Notes: generated by a model from the letters alone, not told the origin. Shown: positions 1 through 9,449, counted from the stretch's first letter. The stretch: 64,000 nt of DNA from Opitutales bacterium (GCA_015061945.1 SUVP01000009.1:1-64000); one strand, 5' to 3'. Translations and numbers: made by a program.

Positions 1-417
1 GTAGGTGCCATTCCCCCGATATTCTATTGTAAAAATGTGCAACATTTTTAGTTATTGCCATACTACACTGGCAATAACGGCAATAGAATATCAAAGAGGT
101 AGAATAAAAGCACCGGTTCATCCTCTTTTTATTATTTAAAAAAAATAAACCATTAAAATAGCAACACACACAAAATAAAAATCCGAACAGGGATAGGAGT
201 ATTGCAAATGCAATCTCCGTAAGGGGCAACGCCCCTTCAATGATGTGCAGGTGGCTCACCTGCTTGCGTGGGGTTTGGGGAGGGTGCAACCAACCCTCCC
301 CAACATCTATTAACTCTAAAAAACGAAAGACCACCAACGCTTTGGTGGTCTTTCTGTAAAATCCGGCAACCTGTTTCAAAGGACGATTGCGTCAGCAATG
401 TCCGCCGGTGCCCGTCA
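1..417 (+). repeat. Partial copy (cut by window start) of a modular hairpin-array element; inverted relative to the copy at 32763..33363
   Basis: Positions 1..417 match the reverse complement of 33180..32763 at roughly 90% by eye; at least 8 hairpins; ends in the same GTCCGCCGGTGCCCGTCA terminus. Confidence 0.9.
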
Positions 418-421
418 TATA

Positions 422-450
422 AAAACTCGCTGTTGCGAGCCCTTTTTTTT
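422..450 (-). terminator. Intrinsic terminator-like hairpin downstream of tsf
   Basis: ctcgctgttgcgag hairpin between A/T runs, just after the tsf stop (minus strand). Confidence 0.5.
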
Positions 451-461
451 GAATTGATTGA

Positions 462-1052
462 TTAACCGATTTGGTAGCGAGTGAAACGCTTGATTTCAAT
501 CTTTTCGCCGATTGTTGCAATCTTTTGTGTGAGGAGTTCGCCAACTGTCATGTTAGGATCCTTAACAAAATCTTGTTCGAGCAAGCAGATACCTGCTACG
601 AATTTGTCGATTTTGCCAGCTACGATCTTTTCTTTAACATTGTCTGGCTTCTTATCTTCTGCGAGTTGTGCGAGTGCAATTTCGCGTTCCTTTTCTACGA
701 GGTCTGTTGGAACTTCTTCGCGTGCGATGCAAACTGGTGCTGCGGCAGCAATGTGCATGCAAAGGTCGCGTACAAAAGCTTTAAAGTCATCATTCTTTGC
801 AACGAAGTCAGATTCGCATGCTACTTCGATGAGAACGCCAACTTTGTTGTTCGAGTGAATGTATGATGCAACCAAACCTTGTGCAGCTGTTCTACCAGCT
901 TTTTTAGCAGCTGTTGCTACACCCTTCTTGCGAAGGATTTCGATTGCTGCTTCTTCATTGCCTTGAGCTTCTGCGAGGGCTTTTTTGCAATCCATGAGAC
1001 CTGCGCCTGTAATTGCACGCAAGTCGCTTACCATTTTTGCAGTAATTTCCAT
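462..1052 (-). CDS. tsf: Elongation factor Ts (short, 196 aa form)
   Basis: MEITAKMVSDLRAITGAGLMDCKKALAEAQGN..., typical EF-Ts N-terminus; directly downstream of rpsB. Confidence 0.97.
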   Translation of the reverse strand: MEITAKMVSDLRAITGAGLMDCKKALAEAQGNEEAAIEILRKKGVATAAKKAGRTAAQGLVASYIHSNNKVGVLIEVACESDFVAKNDDFKAFVRDLCMHIAAAAPVCIAREEVPTDLVEKEREIALAQLAEDKKPDNVKEKIVAGKIDKFVAGICLLEQDFVKDPNMTVGELLTQKIATIGEKIEIKRFTRYQIG

Positions 1053-1070
1053 AATTAAATTCTATCTAAA

Positions 1071-1862
1071 TTATTCTTGTGGTTCTTCAATCTTCTCAAC
1101 GTCGATTTCTTTGAAAGAAACTTCTGCGTCTGCAACTGCATTCTTCTTTGAAACGATTTGAGGATTCTTTGGTTGAACTGTACGACGGCTGAGACCATTC
1201 TGTATTGCTTCAACAACAAGTTCTGTAATGAGGCGTACGCTCTTTACTGCGTCGTCATTAGCAGGGATTGGATAGTCAACGAGAGTTGGGTCTGAGTTTG
1301 TGTCAACGATAGCTACAACTGGGATACCGAGCTTACGGCATTCTGCGACTGCAATTTCTTCGTTCTTGATATCAACGATAAATGCTGCTCCTGGGAGCTT
1401 CGAGATTTCTTTGATACCTTCAAAGTTGCGGTTCATTCTGTCCATTTCGCGACGGATTGCTGCTGCTTCTTTAGCGTAAAGCTTATTGAGAGCACCCGAT
1501 GCTTCCATATCGATAAACTTCTTGTACTTCTTGAGGCTCGATTGGATTGTTTCGAAGTTTGTGAGTGTACCACCGAGCCAGCGATTTACGCAGTATGGCA
1601 TATTGCACATATTTGCTGCTTCGCGGAGGATTTCCTGTGCTTGACGCTTTGTACCGATGAACATTACATCTTTATTCGATGCAACGATTTCTTCGAGGAA
1701 TGCTACTGCTTTTTCAAGCTGTGCATATGTTTTTTCGAGGTCAATAATCGAAACGCCTGAACGATGATCGTAAACGTAAGGCTTTGATTTTGGGTTCCAG
1801 CGGCGTGTTTGGTGACCAAAGTGTACGCCTGCGTCGAGGAGGTCTTTTACTGTGATATTCAT
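1071..1862 (-). CDS. rpsB: 30S ribosomal protein S2
   Basis: MNITVKDLLDAGVHFGHQTRRWNPK... S2 signature; start moved to the internal Met at 1862. Confidence 0.97.
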   Translation of the reverse strand: MNITVKDLLDAGVHFGHQTRRWNPKSKPYVYDHRSGVSIIDLEKTYAQLEKAVAFLEEIVASNKDVMFIGTKRQAQEILREAANMCNMPYCVNRWLGGTLTNFETIQSSLKKYKKFIDMEASGALNKLYAKEAAAIRREMDRMNRNFEGIKEISKLPGAAFIVDIKNEEIAVAECRKLGIPVVAIVDTNSDPTLVDYPIPANDDAVKSVRLITELVVEAIQNGLSRRTVQPKNPQIVSKKNAVADAEVSFKEIDVEKIEEPQE

Positions 1863-2266
1863 ATTTTTTGCTCCGTATTTGCCGTTAAGCAAACCTGGGA
1901 TATTTCTAATTTTGAGGTTGAATTTATCGACAACCGCACTGTGCGATTATCTGAAAAGTTTGTAATCAAATACTAAAGGCAACCCGCAAGCAAGCAAATT
2001 TTTCAATTTTATTACTTTTTTTAAATACCTAAATTTACATACCTTTTTTGGAAAAAATTTGTAAAAATTTTTTAGCGGTTTACAAAGTTCAAATACAAGA
2101 CAACGATATATCCACGATTTTTAATACCAAAAACGGAAAACATACCATATTTTTCTTCTTGATTTTTTTAATAAAAAATGCGATTATATAGAAAATAGAG
2201 AATTTCTCCATCTGCATTTGGCAACAAATGTAAAAATGGAAGAGTAGTAGAGTAGGTTAAATAAAA

Positions 2267-2295
2267 ACGTCCCCTTCGGGGGGCGTCTTTTTTTT
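2267..2295. terminator. Bidirectional intrinsic terminator with UUCG tetraloop
   Basis: ACGTCCCC-TTCG-GGGGGCGT flanked by A run and T run. Confidence 0.8.
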
Positions 2296-2372
2296 GCCAA
2301 ATTATCCCCATCCTCCTCTTAACACTAAAAATTTTTTCAACGCTTCCGTAAAAAAATACCTACTCTCCGACA

Positions 2373-2416
2373 AAAAAAGAACGCCTCCCGACTTTCATCG
2401 AGAGACGCTCTCCTAT
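2373..2416 (-). terminator. Strong intrinsic terminator on the minus strand downstream of fabV
   Basis: Minus strand GAGCGTCTCTCGA-TGAAAG-TCGGGAGGCGTTC (13 bp incl. G-U) followed by TTTTTTT. Confidence 0.7.
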
Positions 2417-2517
2417 ATGACTACTATCACTTATCTATCTTGTTTGGCGTTTCCGCCACGGGGGAATACCTATACATCGTAAAACTAAATCCTCACTTAA
2501 ATTTTTTTTATTAAAAT

Positions 2518-3702
2518 TTAAATAGAAACGTCTTTGGAGTAATCGATATCGGGTCTGCCGAAGCCGAAGAGTTTAAGGAATTCGCTTTTATATCCGGCGT
2601 AATCGGTGATATCGAGAAGGTTTTCGGTTGTGACGTTTGGCCAAATATCGAACACTGCTTGTTGGACATCTTCACGGAGTTCGAGGTCGTCGATACGCAC
2701 ACGTCCTGCGTCGTCGAAGTCGAGGAAGTTTCCGTTATAGAGGTTATCGGCATAGAGACGATACATTTGGCGGATACAGTCTTCGTGAATTCCTTTTTCT
2801 TTCATCACTTTATAGAGAATCGAGACATAGAGGGGGACGACGGGAATTGCACTACTTGCTTGTGTTACAAGGGCTTTATTGATTGATACAAATGCTTTAC
2901 CACGATAAAGTTTAAGGATTGCATCGATACGTTCGGCGGTTTTTTCGAGATCTTCTTTTGCCATACCGATTGTACCGCTTCGGTAGATTGGGTATGTAAG
3001 TTTAGGTCCGATATACGAGTATGCCATACTTGTGCAACCTTCGGCGATAACGCCAGCTTCGTCGAGTGCTTTAATCCAAAGTTCCCAATCTTCGCCACCC
3101 ATAGTTTTGACAGTTTCGAAGATTTCGCGTTCTGTTGCGACTGGAACTTTCACGTTGACGATTGCACCACGGTCAGTATCAAGGCTTTTATCTTCACGTT
3201 CTTCGCCGATAGTTTTGAGTACGCTTTTGTAGACTTCGCCAGTTTTGGGATCTGTACGGCGAGGCGAGGCGAGCGAGTACACGATTAAATCGACTTTACC
3301 TGTTGGTGATTTTTTAATTGCGTCGATTGTCTGTTGTTTAATTTCGTCTGAAAATGCGTCGCCATTGATATTTGCGGTATAGAGACCTGCTTGTTCTGCT
3401 TGTTTTGTAAATTCTGCAGTATTGTACCAACCAGCACTTGCTGGACGTTCGCGTTCTTCGTTGCCTTCGCGTTCAAAGTATACGCCGATAGTCGATGCTC
3501 CACAGCCGAAGCCAGCGACGATACGGCTTGCGAGCCCATATCCAGTCGAAGATCCGATAATAAGAGCAGTTTTGCAACCGTCTTTTATCGCACCTTTTTC
3601 TTTTACATATTCGATTTGTTCTCTGACGTTTGAAGCACAACCTTCGGGATGTGCAGTTACGCAGAGGAATCCTTTTACTTTTGGTGTTACAACCATATTC
3701 AC
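2518..3702 (-). CDS. fabV: Trans-2-enoyl-CoA/ACP reductase, FabV family
   Basis: 394 aa; MVVTPKVKGFLCVTAHPEGCASNVREQI..., VLVIGSSTGYGLASRI-like NAD motif and YSLASPRRTDPKTGE. Confidence 0.93.
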   Translation of the reverse strand: MNMVVTPKVKGFLCVTAHPEGCASNVREQIEYVKEKGAIKDGCKTALIIGSSTGYGLASRIVAGFGCGASTIGVYFEREGNEERERPASAGWYNTAEFTKQAEQAGLYTANINGDAFSDEIKQQTIDAIKKSPTGKVDLIVYSLASPRRTDPKTGEVYKSVLKTIGEEREDKSLDTDRGAIVNVKVPVATEREIFETVKTMGGEDWELWIKALDEAGVIAEGCTSMAYSYIGPKLTYPIYRSGTIGMAKEDLEKTAERIDAILKLYRGKAFVSINKALVTQASSAIPVVPLYVSILYKVMKEKGIHEDCIRQMYRLYADNLYNGNFLDFDDAGRVRIDDLELREDVQQAVFDIWPNVTTENLLDITDYAGYKSEFLKLFGFGRPDIDYSKDVSI

Positions 3703-3723
3703 CTTTCTAATTAATTATAACAT

Positions 3724-4611
3724 TTAATTAATTCTGTTTTGCATATAAAGGATAAGTGCTTTGAGGAAATCGCAATTCGAGCTGAGTTTTTCGCAAAGTT
3801 GGATAGCTTTTGATGTGAGTTCGCCAGCAATTTCGCGAGATCGTTCAATACCATACAACGAGACGTAAGTCATTTTTTCGTTTTGAGCGTCGAGGCCTGT
3901 TGTTTTGCCCATTGTAGCGTCGTCGCTTGTGACATCGAGAATATCGTCGATAACTTGGAACGCCAAACCGATATTCATACCGATTTCTTGTGCGACTTTC
4001 AATTTTTCTTCGTCATATTCATCAGCCAAACGAATACCCATTGTGATAGCTGATGTAATCAATGCAGCTGTTTTGTTGTGGTGAATGTAATCGAGCTTTT
4101 CGGGTGTCATTTTAACATGACGTTCGCCTTCGATATCTTCGACTTGTCCGTAAATCATCTTTTCGCCATTGTGTGCGAGGTCGAGAACTAAACCTGCTGC
4201 GATTGCCGGATATTCTTTGTACTCGTTCGCCAAGATGTACATCGAGTATGTGAGGAGCGAATCGCCTGCGAGCAGTGCCATAGTTTCGTCAAATTGTTTG
4301 TGGCAAGTTGGTTTACCACGACGCAAGTCAGAATTATCCATACATGGAAGGTCGTCGTGAATGAGCGAGTATGTGTGCAAACATTCTATTGCAACGCATG
4401 CTGGAAGTGGATCTACTTTCGACGGGAACATATCGTGAGCAGCGAGCAAAAGCATTGGGCGGATTCTCTTTCCACCAGCTTCCATACTATATCTCATCGC
4501 ACTGTGAATAACCGACGGGCGAGTATCTGCTGTTGGCAAATATTTTGCGATTGCTTCTTCAACTTTCAATCGACGTGCTTCAAATTCTTTTTTAAATTCT
4601 TCTGTAGTCAT
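3724..4611 (-). CDS. ispA: Polyprenyl synthetase (farnesyl/geranylgeranyl diphosphate synthase type)
   Basis: YSMEAGGKRIRPML, LIHDDLPCMDNSDLRRGKPTCHK and QVIDDILDVTSD aspartate-rich motifs. Confidence 0.93.
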   Translation of the reverse strand: MTTEEFKKEFEARRLKVEEAIAKYLPTADTRPSVIHSAMRYSMEAGGKRIRPMLLLAAHDMFPSKVDPLPACVAIECLHTYSLIHDDLPCMDNSDLRRGKPTCHKQFDETMALLAGDSLLTYSMYILANEYKEYPAIAAGLVLDLAHNGEKMIYGQVEDIEGERHVKMTPEKLDYIHHNKTAALITSAITMGIRLADEYDEEKLKVAQEIGMNIGLAFQVIDDILDVTSDDATMGKTTGLDAQNEKMTYVSLYGIERSREIAGELTSKAIQLCEKLSSNCDFLKALILYMQNRIN

Positions 4612-4653
4612 AATGGTAGATAATCTAATTTAAGTGAAATTTTATCAAGCTTT

Positions 4654-4827
4654 TTATGGGATTTGCGTTTCGGTGGGTTTGCCGTTATCCCACGTTCTAA
4701 CTGTCGTTTCCGATGAGACATTTGGCGTGAGTGTGTCTCTTAAAAAGTGTCCGTTCCAGCCCATACTTTCGCATCCAGCGAGGAGCAAAAGCGTTGCGAG
4801 CGTCAAAAAAAGTTTCAATATTTTCAT
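4654..4827 (-). CDS. Small predicted lipoprotein, 57 aa (not in the ORF track)
   Basis: Read by eye: MKILKLFLTLATLLLLAGCESMGWNGHFLRDTLTPNVSSETTVRTWDNGKPTETQIP*; lipobox LLAGC; fits the gap in the lipoprotein cluster. Confidence 0.7.
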   Translation of the reverse strand: MKILKLFLTLATLLLLAGCESMGWNGHFLRDTLTPNVSSETTVRTWDNGKPTETQIP

Positions 4828-4833
4828 ATAAAT

Positions 4834-5403
4834 TTAGAATCCGAATGCACTTTTTGTTGATTGTTTTGCAATTTGTTTTTGACCCATCCAGATTGATTTT
4901 CCGAGATAGTTAACTTGCAAAAAGAACGTGTATGTTACTTCTTTTAAATCTGAATTGCTTTCACGTACTTCGATGATTTTCCCTGTAATTGTAAGTTTTG
5001 GCAACCCGATAGTTTTACCTTGTCGCTTGGCTTCATACTGTGCGAGTTCGTTTGTAGTGGCGTCGTCAGAAACGGCGATTGCCTTGCCTGAATTATTTAA
5101 CGCAATGCAAATTTGATTTGTCAAAAGTTCGGTATCTATTGCATTGCTTGTGCGATTGATAACTCGGGAAACCTTTATTTTTGCTGGGAGTACAAGCCCT
5201 GTCTTGTCAATTGCACCCGATGCGAGAATCTCATTGACGAGCGATGTCGACGCACTATTCCAATCAGCCATATTGATTTGATTTGTCGAGATAATCGAAC
5301 GAGCACCGCCCGACTCAATATATCTTGCGTTTTCGCTCGCACATCCACAAAGGATAGTTGCGGTAATGATTGTTGCAATATTTACAAAAGTTTTGATTTT
5401 CAT
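4834..5403 (-). CDS. LpoB-like penicillin-binding protein activator lipoprotein
   Basis: Lipobox ILCGC; NMADWNSASTSLVNEILASGAI...PAKIKVSRVINRTSNAIDTELLTNQI... typical of LpoB-like proteins. Confidence 0.75.
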   Translation of the reverse strand: MKIKTFVNIATIITATILCGCASENARYIESGGARSIISTNQINMADWNSASTSLVNEILASGAIDKTGLVLPAKIKVSRVINRTSNAIDTELLTNQICIALNNSGKAIAVSDDATTNELAQYEAKRQGKTIGLPKLTITGKIIEVRESNSDLKEVTYTFFLQVNYLGKSIWMGQKQIAKQSTKSAFGF

Positions 5404-5426
5404 ATTTTTTGATATTTTGGATTAAA

Positions 5427-5843
5427 TTAGTATTCTCTTACGTCGGCTAAAAATTTCACAGTAAAGTCGCTCGCATTTGGCGATGGTGCGACAGCTGAAA
5501 TATATTTTACTTCGCCACCCTCGAGTGCGAGAGTCTGCCATGTTGAAGTTGGCGATTGTATTTGCATTCCGTCTTTATCAACCCATACAAACTTATAATT
5601 TACTGTTCGATATGCGACAGTTTTGTTCACAACTTTCAACTGAATTTTTAGTAGTCCGCCAACTATCTGTTGATTGACCGATGCAACATACGCATAATCG
5701 GCAACGGCACTATCTGTTGTTATGCGTTTGTCGTTGACCATTTGCAAACGTGCTTTGCTTTCGGCAGGTTCGACAGTATTTATCGTCGAGCAACCTGTCA
5801 GAAAAATTAGCGACACACACGTTAATGTTAATATAGTTTTCAT
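5427..5843 (-). CDS. YcfL-like (DUF1425) lipoprotein
   Basis: Lipobox FLTGC; VNKTVAYRTVNYKFVWVDKDGMQIQSPTSTWQTLALEGGEVKYISAVAPSPNASDFTVKF pattern. Confidence 0.7.
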   Translation of the reverse strand: MKTILTLTCVSLIFLTGCSTINTVEPAESKARLQMVNDKRITTDSAVADYAYVASVNQQIVGGLLKIQLKVVNKTVAYRTVNYKFVWVDKDGMQIQSPTSTWQTLALEGGEVKYISAVAPSPNASDFTVKFLADVREY

Positions 5844-5882
5844 AGATTTATTTTATCGGTTATAAGATATTTTGTGCAACAT

Positions 5883-7322
5883 TTATTTGGTTGATTTTGA
5901 CGCATCGCAAAAGTCAAAAGTGCGTAAAATAAGTTTGCCGTTTGCGTTCATCTTTTTTGCGAGAACAACATTAACTCTATCCGTTGGCAATTTCAGAGCG
6001 ACGCCATCGATATTTATTGTCGCATTGAGTGGTGTTTCGATTCTTGCGACCTTTATATATTTTGGCAAAGTTGTCCATGTTCGCAAGTCGGCATCGTTCA
6101 TCAGCGATTGATAAATACTGCCAGCGATGTTCACCGCCAAGCCTTCCCAGCCATCGCCGACAGACTGTGCTATTGCGTATTGTGTGCCAGCTTTTACCGA
6201 TGCCGAAATTATAGTCTTTGTTATCACCATTGGCAAATGCGAGTCGAACTCACGCTGTACGATTGCGTCGATATCGGCGAGCGTATCAAATTTAATTTGT
6301 TTGCCTTGTATAGAGACATTCAATTCGGGCGTGTGCGATTGCATCTTTGTCAGATACGGAAAATTCATAGATATATGCGGAACGTTTCGAGCCACAATAT
6401 ATATTGGCAAATTTATTTTAAACTGATTGCGGATTGGTGCAGAACCTGTCTCGAAAATAATATAAGTTAGGTTTGTTGGTTTGTCGATTTTTCCGTTGGC
6501 GAGGTCTTCTGCCATTTTAAAATCTTTTGCAAAAACTTCAGATTTATTTGCGAGCATTTCCCCGCCAAGCCTGAACATATCTGTGGCTCGATTTTTATCT
6601 GACGCATCGAGTGGGCGATTTGCAAAATACAATCCGGCAAGCCAATATGCGAACGGATTTACATAAACTGCTTTCGCTTGTTGAGCAGAAGTGTCGGGGT
6701 TGTAAGCATCGCCATAATATTTTTTAAAGACCGACGCCACCTGTTGATTATTCAATGTTCGCGACGTATTATAAGATGCTGTTTTATTTTTTTTCTTTGC
6801 ATCGGCGATTGCTTTTTGGTCGTTGTCTATACGTTTTTGGTTTGCACGTTCGGCATCGGATTGGAAAAACTCCAAACGTTTTAAATCGACCGACGCATCG
6901 TCAAATTTTTTCTGCTCAATATGGTTTAACGCTTGGTAAACCGACAACATAATTTTGTCGTAAGCATATCCCTTGTAAGTGATATAACTTTGATTTGTCA
7001 GAATTGCTTGCGTCTCTTCTGATATCGATGTTTCGGGTTCATTCTCAAATTTTTCAATCAGCGATTGTGCGTGTGAAAACGCCTTTACACTTTTTTCTAA
7101 ATTCCCATTCGCTCGTGCAACCGCACCTTCTTCGAGCTTCCAAATGAGAGCGTCGGTTCCGTCGGTTTCTTCTTTTGATATTTCAGAAATTTTTGCTTCA
7201 GCATTTGCTGTGTTGCCCGCACTCCAATGCACACGCATATCGTGCGATTGGCTCGTGTGCGTTTGGCAACCAGTTAGTGCGAGAACGCTCAAACAAATAC
7301 AAAAGTAAACGAGTTTGCACAT
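5883..7322 (-). CDS. COG3014-like lipoprotein, 479 aa
   Basis: Lipobox ALTGC; FKKYYGDAYNPDTSAQQ..VYVNPFAYWLAGLYF and C-terminal RVNVVLAKKMNANGKLILRTF; adjacent to YcfL/LpoB-like genes. Confidence 0.65.
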   Translation of the reverse strand: MCKLVYFCICLSVLALTGCQTHTSQSHDMRVHWSAGNTANAEAKISEISKEETDGTDALIWKLEEGAVARANGNLEKSVKAFSHAQSLIEKFENEPETSISEETQAILTNQSYITYKGYAYDKIMLSVYQALNHIEQKKFDDASVDLKRLEFFQSDAERANQKRIDNDQKAIADAKKKNKTASYNTSRTLNNQQVASVFKKYYGDAYNPDTSAQQAKAVYVNPFAYWLAGLYFANRPLDASDKNRATDMFRLGGEMLANKSEVFAKDFKMAEDLANGKIDKPTNLTYIIFETGSAPIRNQFKINLPIYIVARNVPHISMNFPYLTKMQSHTPELNVSIQGKQIKFDTLADIDAIVQREFDSHLPMVITKTIISASVKAGTQYAIAQSVGDGWEGLAVNIAGSIYQSLMNDADLRTWTTLPKYIKVARIETPLNATINIDGVALKLPTDRVNVVLAKKMNANGKLILRTFDFCDASKSTK

Positions 7323-7325
7323 ATA

Positions 7326-8261
7326 TTATATCTCGTTTGCAGACGGATTTTGTACAGGTGCTGGTGGAGCTTTTTTTATCAGACGCAAATTCTGACCTTT
7401 TAAAACTCCGTTGTCTTCGGTGAGTACACCTCGTGAAAATTTGTCGTTTACCGATATCACTTTCAGCTTGCCTGCCGAGATTTCTTCATAGCCGAGTTTA
7501 TCGCCAGTGTCGGGGTCAAACATTTCTTCACCTTGTGCAAAGATTTCGTATTCGTCGCCAATAGCAACGCCCATTGCAAGATTGCGATTAAATGTAATTG
7601 TCTTGCCAGTCTTTGCAATGATAACTGCTGGGAACGCCATATCGACAACCTTTATTGCAATCTGCGTACAGATGTTGCGAGATAAAATCGGAATGAGCGA
7701 ATCTGTCGAGCTTCCACCAGCAATTTGCGTTGATAAATCTTTGTCAGATATACCATCGTTTGTGATTACAAAGTTTGCTGTTTCTTTGATTTCTCCAGTC
7801 GATGTATCGATGATATTTGCGACTGCCCCGATGCGAATTTTTCGAGTCTCAAGCTTTTTCTTTATTGTCGCAAACATATCCTTTTCTACATAGTCTTGGA
7901 AATCATCAACCATTACCGAGACGATATATTTTGCACCTTTGAGCTTGCCGAGTTGTGCAACCTTTGAGACTGCCGAGACATTTCCAGATGTGCCAAAATC
8001 TTGTTCTTTCAAGACGATGTCGACATCTGCACGAGTCAACACCGAAAACTTGCGAGTAGCTTGAAATGCCGACGACAAATTGGAATCGAGTGCTTGTACA
8101 ACTCTTTCCATAGTAGCCAACGTTCCCTTTGCTTTCATATCGTTGACAAGTGCAGAAGTTGCACCGATTTTTGTTATTGCCAGCGTCGCTTTTTCAGCTG
8201 TTTGTGCCGACAATATCATCGATGATGTTGCGATTAAAATTGTGAGAATTGTCTTTTTCAT
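7326..8261 (-). CDS. CsgG-like/penicillin-binding-activator-like secreted protein
   Basis: Signal peptide; RKFSVLTRADVDIVLKEQDFGTSGNVS...LGKLKGAKYIVSVMVDDF; C-term GKLKVISVNDKFSRGVLTEDNG. Confidence 0.6.
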   Translation of the reverse strand: MKKTILTILIATSSMILSAQTAEKATLAITKIGATSALVNDMKAKGTLATMERVVQALDSNLSSAFQATRKFSVLTRADVDIVLKEQDFGTSGNVSAVSKVAQLGKLKGAKYIVSVMVDDFQDYVEKDMFATIKKKLETRKIRIGAVANIIDTSTGEIKETANFVITNDGISDKDLSTQIAGGSSTDSLIPILSRNICTQIAIKVVDMAFPAVIIAKTGKTITFNRNLAMGVAIGDEYEIFAQGEEMFDPDTGDKLGYEEISAGKLKVISVNDKFSRGVLTEDNGVLKGQNLRLIKKAPPAPVQNPSANEI

Positions 8262-8282
8262 ATCTTGTATAATTTTTAAATT

Positions 8283-9449
8283 TTATTGTCCAAAAATGCT
8301 TTGTACTTTTGTTTCTGGAATATGATCGATGTCAATTTTATATCCCGATTGTTCGAGCATTTTGGCACAACCACGCAAGCGTTCAGCTTCGGCTTCTGTG
8401 AGAATACGGCGGTCGTCAGATGCCTTTGCACGTTCCTTAATTGCTTGGATAAACGCCATATCATCTTTTAGGCGGATGCGTGCCGAATCCGACAAACTGA
8501 GGCTAAAGTAGAATTTTTGACCGTCGGGATTTTCGATAACATTTATCGTCTTTTCGATTGATTCAATATCCTTTTGGTTGATGCGTACAACGTGAATACC
8601 TCTTGTGAGCTTCAACTTCTCGTTTGCATTTTGTGCGATACCGTCAATTTCGAGAGTGATATATTTTATACCAACAGGAATTGAATTGGCACCAACTTTA
8701 TATTTTCCATTTTCCAAAATAATTTCTGGAAAAGAAAAGTCTGACAAAACACAATCAAAGATAACATCTGTCTTTAAATTTTGCTTTGCAACAATCTTGC
8801 CCGACTTATTTTTTTGCTCGAGTTGCAATGCGATGTCGCCTGCAACTTGGTCGAGTAATTCGTTGATTATATCGGTTGATTCAATTTTTAGATTTTGTGA
8901 TTGCCTTATTGTTTTTGATGCGACAGACGTTCCACCGGTCGAACCAACGCCCATAGACGACTCGAAAAGATTGTAATTACATTGTAAAATATAAACGATT
9001 GAATCGGTTTTAACTCCATACCCTTTGAACGATTTTTTCTCTGCACCAAAACTTGCAATAGATGTTGCAACAATATAATCAGCACCGATGATTTCTGCTA
9101 TACGCAAGCCCGATGCCGACTCAAAAAGATTTTTGTCAGCACTCTTTTTATCTAAAATTTCTTCTTTAAGATTTTTTACAAAATTTCTAATTTTTGTGTC
9201 GTCGCTATTCAAATAATTGTCGAGACTTTTTATAACAAGGTTGTGGCTAATGACACCAAAGCCCATATTATTAAGCCTTGCAGAAAGATTGCTTTCGAGT
9301 GTGTCGATTTTTTTAGATAGCAATTTTTCGTCGCTATCGTTGCGGACAAAAATAGCTACCTTCTTTAAATTTTGTTGAGTTTTTTCAACCGACGTTTGTG
9401 CTACGCATATCGAAAGTGTAGCAAGGAAAAATATAATAAACTTTTTCAT
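8283..9449 (-). CDS. CsgG/TolB-N-like secreted protein, 388 aa
   Basis: Signal peptide; KKIDTLESNLSARLNNMGFGVISHNLV...LRIAEIIGADYIVATSIASFG; co-directional with cluster. Confidence 0.5.
   Translation of the reverse strand: MKKFIIFFLATLSICVAQTSVEKTQQNLKKVAIFVRNDSDEKLLSKKIDTLESNLSARLNNMGFGVISHNLVIKSLDNYLNSDDTKIRNFVKNLKEEILDKKSADKNLFESASGLRIAEIIGADYIVATSIASFGAEKKSFKGYGVKTDSIVYILQCNYNLFESSMGVGSTGGTSVASKTIRQSQNLKIESTDIINELLDQVAGDIALQLEQKNKSGKIVAKQNLKTDVIFDCVLSDFSFPEIILENGKYKVGANSIPVGIKYITLEIDGIAQNANEKLKLTRGIHVVRINQKDIESIEKTINVIENPDGQKFYFSLSLSDSARIRLKDDMAFIQAIKERAKASDDRRILTEAEAERLRGCAKMLEQSGYKIDIDHIPETKVQSIFGQ

Noticed and set aside
268-465. ORF 65 aa, and the similar ORFs at 32688..32939 and 32716..33063, giving peptides such as KNERPPTxWWSFCKIRQPVSKD
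   Set aside because: They arise because the hairpin element is duplicated at DNA level. They run through palindromes and terminators, and different frames are open in the two copies. No start/RBS or codon pattern supports translation.
462-1052. Truncated EF-Ts (196 aa) as a pseudogene
   Set aside because: Short EF-Ts forms of similar length are known (e.g. Thermus); the frame is intact and sits in the normal rpsB-tsf order.
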